Below are positions 1-7,929 of a DNA stretch of 11,659 nucleotides, piece after piece. Made by a program: the position numbers and the translations under genes. This stretch comes from Bacilli bacterium (lineage in GTDB: Bacteria > Bacillota_I > Bacilli_A > RFN20 > CAG-826). Below the pieces are notes generated by a model. It was not told the origin of the DNA. It made no database searches and saw nothing but the letters and a program-made list of their open reading frames with translations. Every line of letters begins with the position of its first letter. Position 1 is the stretch's first letter. The stretch lies in NCBI GenBank assembly GCA_024693415.1, contig JAILKX010000160.1, forward strand, positions 1-11,659, given 5' to 3'.

Positions 1-1
1 G

Positions 2-1156
2 GTGAAGCCAGGCGACACCATCCAACTCATGCACTCCAAGAAGAGCTACCTCGTCACCGAGGTCGGCATGAGGACGCCCGACGAAATCAAGACGCCATCG
101 CTAGATTGCGGCGAAGTCGGCTACCTCGCCGCCCAGATCAAAGACATCCACGACGTCTTCCCCGGCGAAACGATCACCCTCGCGAATAACCCCGCAACGG
201 AGGCGCTTCCTGGCTACCGCAAGATCTCCCCGATGGTGTATTGCGGTCTTTATCCGGTCGACTCCAAGGAGTACCAGAACCTCAAGGATGCGCTCGAGAA
301 GCTTTGCTTGAACGACAGCTCGTTGCTCTTTGAGCCCGAAACCTCGCAAGCCTTAGGCTTCGGTTTCCGCTGCGGCTTCTTGGGATTGCTCCATATGGAC
401 GTCATCCAGGAGAGGCTTGAGCGCGAATACAATCTGAACCTCATCCCGACCGCCCCAAGCGTCGTCTACCGCATCAAATTGACCGACGGCTCGTCCATCA
501 TGATCTCGAATCCGTCCGAACTTCCTGACCTTTCGACCGTCTCGGCGATCGAAGAGCCGTTTGTGAACGCCAAGATCATGTCGCCGAAGGAATTCGTCGG
601 CCCGATCATGGAACTTTGCCAGGAAAGGCGCGGCGTCTACCGCGACCTCGAATACTTCGACGACACCCGCGTCATCGTGAAATACGACCTCCCCTTAAGC
701 GAGATCATCTACAACTTCTTCGACAAGCTCAAAAGCTACACCAAAGGATACGCGAGCCTCGACTATGAGCTCGAGGACTACCGCAAGAGCGACCTCTGCA
801 AGATGGATATCCTCCTAAACGGGCAGCAGATCGACGCTTTGAGCTCGATCGTCTATCGTCCTAACGCCTACCATAGGGGCCTCGCCATCGTCTCCAAGCT
901 CAAAGCGATCATCCCGCGCCAGCAGTTCGAAGTGCCGGTCCAGGCCGCGATCGGCGGCAAGGTCATCGCCCGCGCCGACATCAAGTCGATGCGCAAGGAC
1001 GTCTTGGCCAAGTGCTATGGCGGCGACATCTCGCGCAAGAAGAAGCTCCTCGAGAAGCAGAAAGAGGGCAAGAAGCGCATGAAGGCGATCGGGGCGGTGG
1101 AAGTGCCGCAGGAAGCCTTCATGTCGGTGCTTTCCATCGATGACGACGGGAAATAA
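2..1156 (+). CDS. lepA: Elongation factor 4 (LepA), 5'-truncated by the window edge
   Basis: This is the C-terminal 384 residues of LepA/EF4, the ribosome-associated translational GTPase that acts on stalled or mistranslocated ribosomes. The family is about 600 residues, so the G domain (roughly 215 residues) lies upstream of the window. The GTG at the edge is internal and is not a start. Visible are the end of the beta-barrel domain II ([19 protein letters not shown]), the EF-G-like domain III with the conserved [20 protein letters not shown] block, domain V, and the LepA-specific C-terminal domain ([23 protein letters not shown], then a lysine-rich helix and the usual [10 protein letters not shown] ending). 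It ends in TAA. In Firmicutes lepA normally sits just before hemW; here two other genes intervene. Identification is secure. Confidence 0.97.
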   Translation: MKPGDTIQLMHSKKSYLVTEVGMRTPDEIKTPSLDCGEVGYLAAQIKDIHDVFPGETITLANNPATEALPGYRKISPMVYCGLYPVDSKEYQNLKDALEKLCLNDSSLLFEPETSQALGFGFRCGFLGLLHMDVIQERLEREYNLNLIPTAPSVVYRIKLTDGSSIMISNPSELPDLSTVSAIEEPFVNAKIMSPKEFVGPIMELCQERRGVYRDLEYFDDTRVIVKYDLPLSEIIYNFFDKLKSYTKGYASLDYELEDYRKSDLCKMDILLNGQQIDALSSIVYRPNAYHRGLAIVSKLKAIIPRQQFEVPVQAAIGGKVIARADIKSMRKDVLAKCYGGDISRKKKLLEKQKEGKKRMKAIGAVEVPQEAFMSVLSIDDDGK

Positions 1157-1166
1157 TCTTATTTCC
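1149..1166 (+). repeat. Short AT-rich inverted repeat over the lepA stop codon
   Basis: GGAAATAATCTTATTTCC is an 8-bp perfect inverted repeat with a 2-nt centre that contains the lepA TAA. No T-run follows it, so it is not a convincing terminator. It might mark the mRNA 3' end, but this is only a sequence observation. Confidence 0.3.
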
Positions 1167-1192
1167 TAACCCGAAAATTAGTAGATTTTTGG

Positions 1193-1221
1193 TTGATTTA
1201 GTCCTTTCGTTGTCACATAAT
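1193..1221 (+). promoter_or_regulatory. Putative SigA promoter for the Fic-fold gene
   Basis: A TTGATT -35 (1193-1198) and a CATAAT -10 (1216-1221, 5 of 6 to consensus) are separated by 17 nt. They lie in the AT-rich gap after lepA. Transcription would start near 1228 and give a very short leader holding the Shine-Dalgarno AAAGGGA (1230-1236) before the ATG at 1242. The fit suggests that this gene and its two downstream neighbours can be transcribed apart from lepA. Confidence 0.5.
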
Positions 1222-1241
1222 TGGAAAACAAAGGGAATAAC

Positions 1242-2723
1242 ATGGCTACCAGCATCGATTTGCTAAAGAAATATACCGATGAGAAGTATTTCTCCCGCAA
1301 GGAGCTCATCGACTATCTTCATTTCCGGCTGATCGACCAGCTTTGGTATGACATCGAAGCCTATCGCTACAAGAAGGAAAACATCGACCAGATCGGGTCT
1401 ATGAAGCTTGCGAACCTCAAGCCTCTGCGCTACTCGATCATCACCAAGGTCTATGAGAAATACAACTCCTTCGAGGCGAAGCTCACCTATCTCCAGGGCC
1501 AGTACATGCAGGCCACGATCTACCCTGAGCAGAAGAAATCGATCGACCGCACCTTGACCTTGCAGGTCCTGAAGGCGGCGAACGTCCTCTGCGGATCGCC
1601 TTTGAGCGACCTTGGGATCAAAGCCGTGATCAACGGCCAGTACCGCGAATCCGATCTTACCCACCGGCCGGTCGTGAACTATTTCGAGACGGTCTCGAGA
1701 CTCGGCTCGATGTTCGGCGAATCTGACCCAAGTTCATTCCTCGCAAGCGTCCTCGAGTCGCAGCTAGGCATGGGCGAGCTCGTATCCTTCTATCGGGAAA
1801 CCGACTACAGCTCCAAGCACACCACGGCCGTCATCTCGCGCCAGTACGAAGCGGCGCCGGCCAACATGATCGAAACCTTGATGGACGACCTTTACACCGA
1901 GACCACCGATGGCAAGGAGAAGGGGCTCGTCAAAGCGCTGACCGCCCTCTATTTCATCCATTACGTCAAGCCGTTCGACACCGATAACGACCTGCTCGCA
2001 AGCGCCTACGCGAAGTACATCCTAGCGAAGTCCAACCTCGCTTCGATCGCGCCGCTATTACCATTAGAGCAAGTCCTCATCGAGACCGAAAGGCTCAAGG
2101 ATTACGAAAGCCAAATCCAGAAAACTGGTGACGTTACATACTTTGTTCTATACGCAATCGATGTGCTGAGCCCGTTGCTTGACACCTTGCTGGACGGCAT
2201 CGCCAAAGCCAAGTCAAGCGCGATCGCCAAGGAAGTCAATTCCATGCCGATCGAGCAGGCGAGGATCGAGGCGCCGGAAGTGGTGAAGGAAGTCGAGGCG
2301 AGGCAGGAGCCGGAGCAGAAGCTCGTCGAGGTCGAAGCCCCCTCATCCGAGAAGCCCGCGCCGGTCCGCCATAGCGACCCCAATGTGGAAACCATCGATG
2401 CGCTGCCTGGGCAAAATGAGTTCGGGCAGAGGGCGCTCACCGCGCCGCCCGCCCGCATGTCCGATAAGGAAGTGAAGGAGACCGCGAGGTACATCCTCGA
2501 GACCAATCCGGCCCTCAAGAAATCGCAGGCCACCTTCTACGCGACCCATTGCACCATCGGGCGTTACTACTCGATCGACGACTACAAGAAATCCGTCCGC
2601 TGCGCCTACGAGACCGCGCGCACCTCGATGGATACCCTCGCCGCCGAAGGGTTCTACAAGAAATACAAAATCAAGAAGAAATACGTCTACACCCCGATCA
2701 AGCAGGGTGGAAAGGATAACTGA
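1242..2723 (+). CDS. Fic-fold protein with degenerate catalytic motif and C-terminal winged-helix-like region
   Basis: This 493-residue protein shows a Fic-domain pattern. The segment LVSFYRETDYSS...YEAAPANMIETLMDDL (about 180-217) resembles the strand and loop before the Fic core. The helix ALTALYFIHYVKPFDTDNDLLASAYAKYIL (232-261) occupies the position of the active-site motif, and QKTGDVTYFVLYAIDVL (293-309) resembles the following Fic helix. The catalytic consensus HPFx(D/E)GNGRxxR reads KPFDTDNDLLA at 243-253: the histidine is Lys and the motif arginine is Leu, so AMP transfer is unlikely. Residues 330-405 form a Pro/Glu/Val-rich linker. Residues 406-486 look like a winged helix ending in YETARTSMDTLAAEGFYKKYKIKKKYVYTPI, as in many Fic C-termini. 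ATG 1242 is chosen over TTG 1221 because AAAGGGA lies 5 nt upstream. The role is unknown; a regulatory or scaffolding pseudoenzyme is inferred. Confidence 0.75.
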   Translation: MATSIDLLKKYTDEKYFSRKELIDYLHFRLIDQLWYDIEAYRYKKENIDQIGSMKLANLKPLRYSIITKVYEKYNSFEAKLTYLQGQYMQATIYPEQKKSIDRTLTLQVLKAANVLCGSPLSDLGIKAVINGQYRESDLTHRPVVNYFETVSRLGSMFGESDPSSFLASVLESQLGMGELVSFYRETDYSSKHTTAVISRQYEAAPANMIETLMDDLYTETTDGKEKGLVKALTALYFIHYVKPFDTDNDLLASAYAKYILAKSNLASIAPLLPLEQVLIETERLKDYESQIQKTGDVTYFVLYAIDVLSPLLDTLLDGIAKAKSSAIAKEVNSMPIEQARIEAPEVVKEVEARQEPEQKLVEVEAPSSEKPAPVRHSDPNVETIDALPGQNEFGQRALTAPPARMSDKEVKETARYILETNPALKKSQATFYATHCTIGRYYSIDDYKKSVRCAYETARTSMDTLAAEGFYKKYKIKKKYVYTPIKQGGKDN

Positions 2724-2725
2724 AT

Positions 2726-3037
2726 ATGATGCTACCCCTTTATGCCGACATGGCGCCGATCCTAATCCCGATCATCCTTGTCGCCGCCTTCGGCGTCATC
2801 GTCATCGCCGTCATCCTGCTCAAGAGGCACGTCAAGATCTTCAAAAGCGACGAGAAGCCCAAATCCGATAAGGAAATCGCCGCCGAGGAGCTTGATCGCC
2901 TTCTCCAGCCGATCGAAGACGAAGAAGCCGCGAAGCAGATGAACTCCTACAAAGACGGAGAAGAAGCGGAAGAGGCCCCCTCCGAAGCGCCTGTCGAAGA
3001 AGCCGCCGAAGAGAAGGAACCTTCCGAAGAAGCCTAA
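2726..3037 (+). CDS. Small single-pass membrane protein with acidic cytoplasmic tail, unknown function
   Basis: This 103-residue protein is not recognised. One hydrophobic segment (about residues 9-32, APILIPIILVAAFGVIVIAV) is followed by basic residues (KRHVK), predicting an outside N-terminus and an inside C-terminus by the positive-inside rule. The remaining 70 residues are charged and low in complexity, rich in Glu, Ala and Pro towards the end, and probably disordered. The start lies 2 nt after the Fic-gene stop, with GGAAAGG about 10 nt upstream; a second ATG follows immediately. hemW begins 4 nt after its stop, so it is almost certainly cotranscribed and translationally coupled with both neighbours. 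It could be a membrane anchor or interaction partner for a neighbour, but nothing in the sequence proves this. Confidence 0.75.
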   Translation: MMLPLYADMAPILIPIILVAAFGVIVIAVILLKRHVKIFKSDEKPKSDKEIAAEELDRLLQPIEDEEAAKQMNSYKDGEEAEEAPSEAPVEEAAEEKEPSEEA

Positions 3038-3041
3038 TCCC

Positions 3042-4130
3042 ATGGGCTCCCCGAAGTCTCTTTACGTCCATATCCCTTTCTGCGCAAGCATCTGCTCGTA
3101 TTGCGACTTCCCGAAAGTAATCTATCGCCAAACGTGGGCGGAGGACTATCTCCGCTCACTTTTTATTGAACTCGATTCCTTAGGCGACATCGGGCTTTTA
3201 GACACAATCTATATCGGGGGCGGCACCCCGAATTGTTTGCCGATCGACCTCTTAGAATCCTTATTGAAGCGCCTAGAAAAGCACCTGAAACCCGATGGCG
3301 AATTCTCGATTGAGGCCAATCCGGAATTCGTGAGCAAGGAGCAGGGGATGCTCTTCAAAAAATACCGGGTCAACCGCGTCTCGATCGGGATGCAGTCGTC
3401 GAGACCTGAACTGCTCAAACTCTGCAATAGGCGCCACGACTTCGCGGCGGTGATGCGCGCCGTCAAAACCTTGCGCGGAGTCGGGATAAACAACATCAGC
3501 CTCGACCTCATCTACGCGCTGCCGAACGAAACCAAGGAGCAGGCGTTAGAGGATGTCGCCAAGGCCGTCTCGCTGAACCCCGACCATATCTCCGCCTATT
3601 CCTTGATTCTGGAGGATGGAACCTCCTTCAAGGCCAAAGGCATCGTCGAATCAAGCCAAGAGATCCAAGCCGAGCAATATGAAGCGGTAAGAGGCGCCTT
3701 AGAAGAAGCAGGGTACCGGCGCTACGAGTTCTCCTCGTTCGCCAAAGATGGCAAAAAGTGCCGGCACAATCTCGTTTATTGGCGCGATGAGCAATACTAT
3801 GCGATCGGGATGGGCGCTAGCGGCTACGTTGACAACACCCGCTTCAAGAACACCTCGAACCTCCATAAATACCTAGAAGGCGAACGCAAAGTAGACATCG
3901 ACGAAGTGACCCCGAAAGAGGACCGCGAATACTTTTTCCTCACGAACCTCCGCCTCGAGGAGGGCTTCGCGATCAGTGACTTCAACAAGCGCTTCAATGC
4001 CGACTTCGAAAAGGAATACGCGCCGCAGATCGCGAAGCTCCAGGACCTAACCATAATCGAAGACGGGCGCTTCAAGCTTAAGCCCGAAAAGCTCATTTTG
4101 CTCGACAGCGTCTTGATTGAGCTCTTTTAA
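3042..4130 (+). CDS. hemW: Radical SAM heme chaperone HemW (formerly called HemN-like)
   Basis: This 362-residue protein is of usual HemW length. The N-terminus has the radical-SAM cluster motif CASICSYC (Cys14, Cys18, Cys21), followed by DF as in HemW rather than the extra cysteine of true HemN. GGGTPN (59-64) is the SAM-binding glycine motif. Further family signatures are RVSIGMQSSRPELLKLCNRRH, HISAYSLILEDGTSF and YEFSSFAKDGKKCRHNLVYWRDEQYYAIGMGASGY, and the C-terminal HemN-type domain is present. HemW binds heme and is thought to deliver it to target proteins; it is not a coproporphyrinogen dehydrogenase, although databases often name it so. Its place near lepA and upstream of hrcA is the standard Firmicutes order. 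The Shine-Dalgarno is weak, so translation probably depends on coupling to the gene 4 nt upstream. Confidence 0.95.
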   Translation: MGSPKSLYVHIPFCASICSYCDFPKVIYRQTWAEDYLRSLFIELDSLGDIGLLDTIYIGGGTPNCLPIDLLESLLKRLEKHLKPDGEFSIEANPEFVSKEQGMLFKKYRVNRVSIGMQSSRPELLKLCNRRHDFAAVMRAVKTLRGVGINNISLDLIYALPNETKEQALEDVAKAVSLNPDHISAYSLILEDGTSFKAKGIVESSQEIQAEQYEAVRGALEEAGYRRYEFSSFAKDGKKCRHNLVYWRDEQYYAIGMGASGYVDNTRFKNTSNLHKYLEGERKVDIDEVTPKEDREYFFLTNLRLEEGFAISDFNKRFNADFEKEYAPQIAKLQDLTIIEDGRFKLKPEKLILLDSVLIELF

Positions 4131-4133
4131 CTC

Positions 4134-4213
4134 GCAACAATTCGACCGTTGCGGCGGTCACCCCGCAGACCGCTCACGCTCATCTCGGGCGACGCCCGGC
4201 GGGACTTTTTCTT
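4134..4213 (+). terminator. Structured region after hemW with possible intrinsic terminator
   Basis: Several hairpins can form. CGCAAC/GTTGCG arms lie at 4133-4153. GACCG (4144-4148) or GACCG (4168-4172) can pair with CGGTC (4155-4159), which gives mutually exclusive stems. A tight CGGGC-GAC-GCCCG hairpin sits at 4186-4198, and CCCGC (4162-4166) can pair with GCGGG (4199-4203). A T-rich run (TTTTTCTTT) begins at 4206. The last hairpin plus the T-run probably ends the hemW transcript. The 7-nt gap between the tight stem and the T-run makes it less than ideal. Confidence 0.4.
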
Positions 4214-4240
4214 TATGTGCGTATATGTGCGTGCGCGCAT
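4214..4240 (+). other. 27-nt alternating purine/pyrimidine tract (Z-DNA-prone)
   Basis: Every step from 4214 to 4240 alternates pyrimidine and purine, mostly TG, CG and TA steps, ending GTGCGCGCAT. It contains a direct repeat of TATGTGCGT. It lies just upstream of an AT-rich stretch and the heat-shock promoter. Alternation is seen directly; a Z-DNA or supercoiling role is inferred. Confidence 0.6.
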
Positions 4241-4255
4241 TTTTATATAAAGGAT

Positions 4256-4282
4256 TTAGCAATCTTCGCTTGACAGTGCCAA
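4256..4282 (+). promoter_or_regulatory. CIRCE operator 1 (HrcA binding site)
   Basis: TTAGCAATC (4256-4264), 9 nt, then CAGTGCCAA (4274-4282). Compared with the CIRCE consensus TTAGCACTC-N9-GAGTGCTAA, the left arm matches 8 of 9 and the right arm 7 of 9, with exactly the canonical 9-nt spacing. It overlaps the -35 element, so bound HrcA would block RNA polymerase. Confidence 0.75.
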
Positions 4283-4297
4283 AGTGCGTTCTATAAT
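4270..4297 (+). promoter_or_regulatory. Strong SigA promoter of the heat-shock operon
   Basis: Consensus TTGACA (4270-4275) and consensus TATAAT (4292-4297) are separated by 16 nt. CIRCE 1 overlaps the -35 and CIRCE 2 begins 5 nt after the -10, covering the likely start site near 4304. A perfect vegetative promoter under repressor control is the typical HrcA/CIRCE layout. Confidence 0.88.
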
Positions 4298-4301
4298 GTT
4301 C

Positions 4302-4328
4302 TTGGCACTCGGAAAAGAAGACTGCTAG
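4302..4328 (+). promoter_or_regulatory. CIRCE operator 2 (HrcA binding site)
   Basis: TTGGCACTC (4302-4310), 9 nt, then GACTGCTAG (4320-4328); 8 of 9 and 7 of 9 to the consensus arms with canonical spacing. It covers the expected transcription start and ends next to the hrcA Shine-Dalgarno (AAAGGAAGGG, 4329-4338), so it lies mostly in the transcribed leader. Confidence 0.8.
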
Positions 4329-4343
4329 AAAGGAAGGGAAAAC

Positions 4344-5402
4344 ATGACAAGGACCGAAAGAATCTTAAAGCTGATCGTCGAGCACTTCATCAAGACCGCC
4401 CAGCCAGTCGGAAGCCAAACCCTTCTAGACGAATACGACCTCAATTGCTCTAGCGCCACGGTGCGCGCCGAGATGAACGCCCTTGAGAAGGCGGGATATC
4501 TCGAGAAGACCCATACCTCCTCTGGACGCGTCCCGTCGAAGGCGGGGTATGAGTATTACGTCGAGCACCTCCGCCAGGAGAGATTGGACGATTCGATCAA
4601 ATACGCCTTGCAGTCGATCCTCGACAAGAAGACCCAATCGGTGGAGGAAGTGATCCGCCAGAGCTGCGAGATCCTCGCCAACATGACGAACCTCGCCTCA
4701 GTGGTCTTAGGCCCTAAGGTCAACGAGGAGAAGCTCGTGTCGGTGCAGATCATCCCGCTCGGGAACAACACCGCGACCGCGGTATTCGTCACCGACCAGG
4801 GCTACGTCGAGAACAAGACCTTCATGGTCGAGGACAAGATCGACATCGACGAGGTCGGCAAGACCGTCGGCCTCCTCAACGATAGGCTCAAAGGCACGCC
4901 GATCGCCGACCTCGTCCCCAAGATGGAGGCGATGAAGCCGGCCTTAAGCGACTATATCGTCGGCCACGACGCGATCTACCAAGCGATCCTGCAGACCTTC
5001 CTGAAGTTCGCCTCCGAGAGGATGAACCTCTACGGCAAGGAGAACCTCCTCGATCAGCCGGAGTTCGCTGACGATGCCAAAAAGCTGCGCCGCATCTTAT
5101 CTTTGATCGATAACCCCAAAGCTTTGAGGGAAGCCCTTGAAGCCGATGGGGATGAAGGCAAGGACCTGAACGTCACGATCGCCCCCGAGGGGAGCGACGA
5201 CGTCGCGATCGTCTCAGCCAAGATCGCGATCCCCGGCGGGCAGAACGCCTCGATCTCACTCGTCGGTCCGACGAGGATGGACTACGAGAGGGCGCTCGCC
5301 CTGCTTGGATACGTGTCGAGCGCGCTCGACGATTACTTCGGAAGCGACGCCTCCGAAGAAGAAGGAGAACCCACATCATGCAAGAAGAAACCCCAAGCGT
5401 AG
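4344..5402 (+). CDS. hrcA: Heat-inducible transcription repressor HrcA
   Basis: HrcA is the dimeric repressor that binds CIRCE and needs GroEL for activity in B. subtilis, so titration of chaperone by misfolded protein derepresses the operon. The 352 residues match the family in length and order. An N-terminal winged helix carries SSATVRAEMNALEKAGYLEKTHTSSGRVPSKAGYEYYV (36-73), with recognition-helix and wing signatures. It is followed by the GAF-like and dimerisation regions and the C-terminal block NASISLVGPTRMDYERALALLGYV. It is the first gene behind two CIRCE operators and so should repress itself. A strong AAAGGAAGGG precedes the ATG. The last 25 nt overlap the start of grpE, so the final residues (TSCKKKPQA) are dictated partly by the grpE start and look like a non-conserved tail. 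Confidence 0.97.
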   Translation: MTRTERILKLIVEHFIKTAQPVGSQTLLDEYDLNCSSATVRAEMNALEKAGYLEKTHTSSGRVPSKAGYEYYVEHLRQERLDDSIKYALQSILDKKTQSVEEVIRQSCEILANMTNLASVVLGPKVNEEKLVSVQIIPLGNNTATAVFVTDQGYVENKTFMVEDKIDIDEVGKTVGLLNDRLKGTPIADLVPKMEAMKPALSDYIVGHDAIYQAILQTFLKFASERMNLYGKENLLDQPEFADDAKKLRRILSLIDNPKALREALEADGDEGKDLNVTIAPEGSDDVAIVSAKIAIPGGQNASISLVGPTRMDYERALALLGYVSSALDDYFGSDASEEEGEPTSCKKKPQA

Positions 5403-6013
5403 AGAAAGAAGAGATCAAGGAAGAGGAAGAGACGGGCAAGCGCGGCAAGAAGATCAGCCGCGATAAGTACGACGCCTTGGCCGCGGAAGCGGAGAAACTA
5501 AAAGCCGACCGCGACCACTGGAAGAACGAATACTACAAGGCGTTCGCCGACACCCAGAACCTCAGGAAGTCGCTCGAAGCCGAGAACCGCGAAGCGATCC
5601 GCTACCGCGCCTCGGGCTTCATAAGCGAACTCCTCCCGGCCCTAGATGGCTTCCATATGGCGCTGCAGAATGACCCGCCAAGCCAGGAGACCAAGAACTA
5701 CCTCGTCGGGTTCAAATACATCTACAACCAAATCCAATCGGTCCTCGAGTCCGAAGGGGTCAAGGAGATCTGCCCAAAGCCAGGCGATGCCTATGACCTC
5801 GACACCATGCACGCGGTCGACTTCACCGAAACGCTGGAAGTCGAAGAAGGCAAGGTCACGAAGATCTACGCGAAAGGCTATAAGCTTCATGACCGGCTGA
5901 TCCGCGCGGCGATGGTAAGCATCGCTAAGCCCCCGAAGCAAGAAGAAGCAGGGGACACCAAAGAAGAAAGCAAGGAACCGTCGGAAGAAAATCCGAAGGT
6001 CCATCAAGCATAA
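5378..6013 (+). CDS. grpE: GrpE nucleotide exchange factor
   Basis: GrpE releases ADP from DnaK and acts as a thermosensor in the cycle. The 211-residue protein has a charged disordered N-terminus (about 1-28), a long coiled-coil helix (about 30-75, containing EYYKAFADTQNLRKSLEAE), and the conserved SELLPALDGFHMAL, VGFKYIYNQIQSVLESEGVKEI and MHAVDF segments of the four-helix and beta-wing core. It ends with the family signature KGYKLHDRLIRAAMVSIAKPP. After that signature comes a 30-residue acidic tail that is not part of the usual core. The ATG overlaps hrcA by 25 nt and has GAAGGAGA at 5361-5368 inside hrcA. This arrangement implies coupled translation. dnaK follows after 21 nt. Confidence 0.96.
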   Translation: MQEETPSVEKEEIKEEEETGKRGKKISRDKYDALAAEAEKLKADRDHWKNEYYKAFADTQNLRKSLEAENREAIRYRASGFISELLPALDGFHMALQNDPPSQETKNYLVGFKYIYNQIQSVLESEGVKEICPKPGDAYDLDTMHAVDFTETLEVEEGKVTKIYAKGYKLHDRLIRAAMVSIAKPPKQEEAGDTKEESKEPSEENPKVHQA

Positions 6014-6034
6014 ACGTCAAAGGAGAATTTAACC

Positions 6035-7864
<1,830 letters not shown>

Positions 7865-7877
7865 TTCGACGCATCTA

Positions 7878-7909
7878 GCTTAGCGGTGCCTAGCGCCGCT
7901 AAGCCTTTT
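7878..7909 (+). terminator. Hairpin with short T-run between dnaK and dnaJ (attenuator or mRNA stabiliser)
   Basis: GCTTAGCGG (7878-7886) pairs perfectly with CCGCTAAGC (7896-7904). The stem can extend inward by a G-U, a G-C and a C-G pair to a CTA triloop, giving 12 bp. Only four T residues follow (7906-7909), and these belong to a second perfect palindrome CTTTTGCAAAAG (7905-7916). Partial termination or 3'-end protection of dnaK mRNA, lowering dnaJ output relative to dnaK, is the likely role. Confidence 0.6.
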
Positions 7910-7929
7910 GCAAAAGAAAGGAGGGCTAT

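Noticed and set aside
2..4. GTG as the lepA start
   Set aside because: The sequence is the middle of LepA domain II, so the gene runs off the window.
1149..1166. Inverted repeat at the lepA stop as a terminator
   Set aside because: The stem is nearly all A-T and no T-run follows it.
1172..1183. CGAAAATTAGTA also found near 11153
   Set aside because: It is a short AT-rich word shared between two AT-rich spots, with no flanking similarity, so chance is enough to explain it.
1221..1241. TTG start for the Fic-fold gene
   Set aside because: ATG 1242 has AAAGGGA 5 nt upstream, while the TTG overlaps the likely -10 element and has no ribosome site.
2102..2533. 143-codon minus-strand open frame inside the Fic-fold gene
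   Set aside because: It has Ser/Ala/Gly-rich composition with no domain, and it opposes a well-supported + strand gene.
4275..4309. AGTGCCAA-N19-TTGGCACT read as a single operator
   Set aside because: Each half has its own partner at the canonical 9-nt CIRCE spacing, so two CIRCE elements explain it better. The single-operator reading is kept only as an alternative under the findings.
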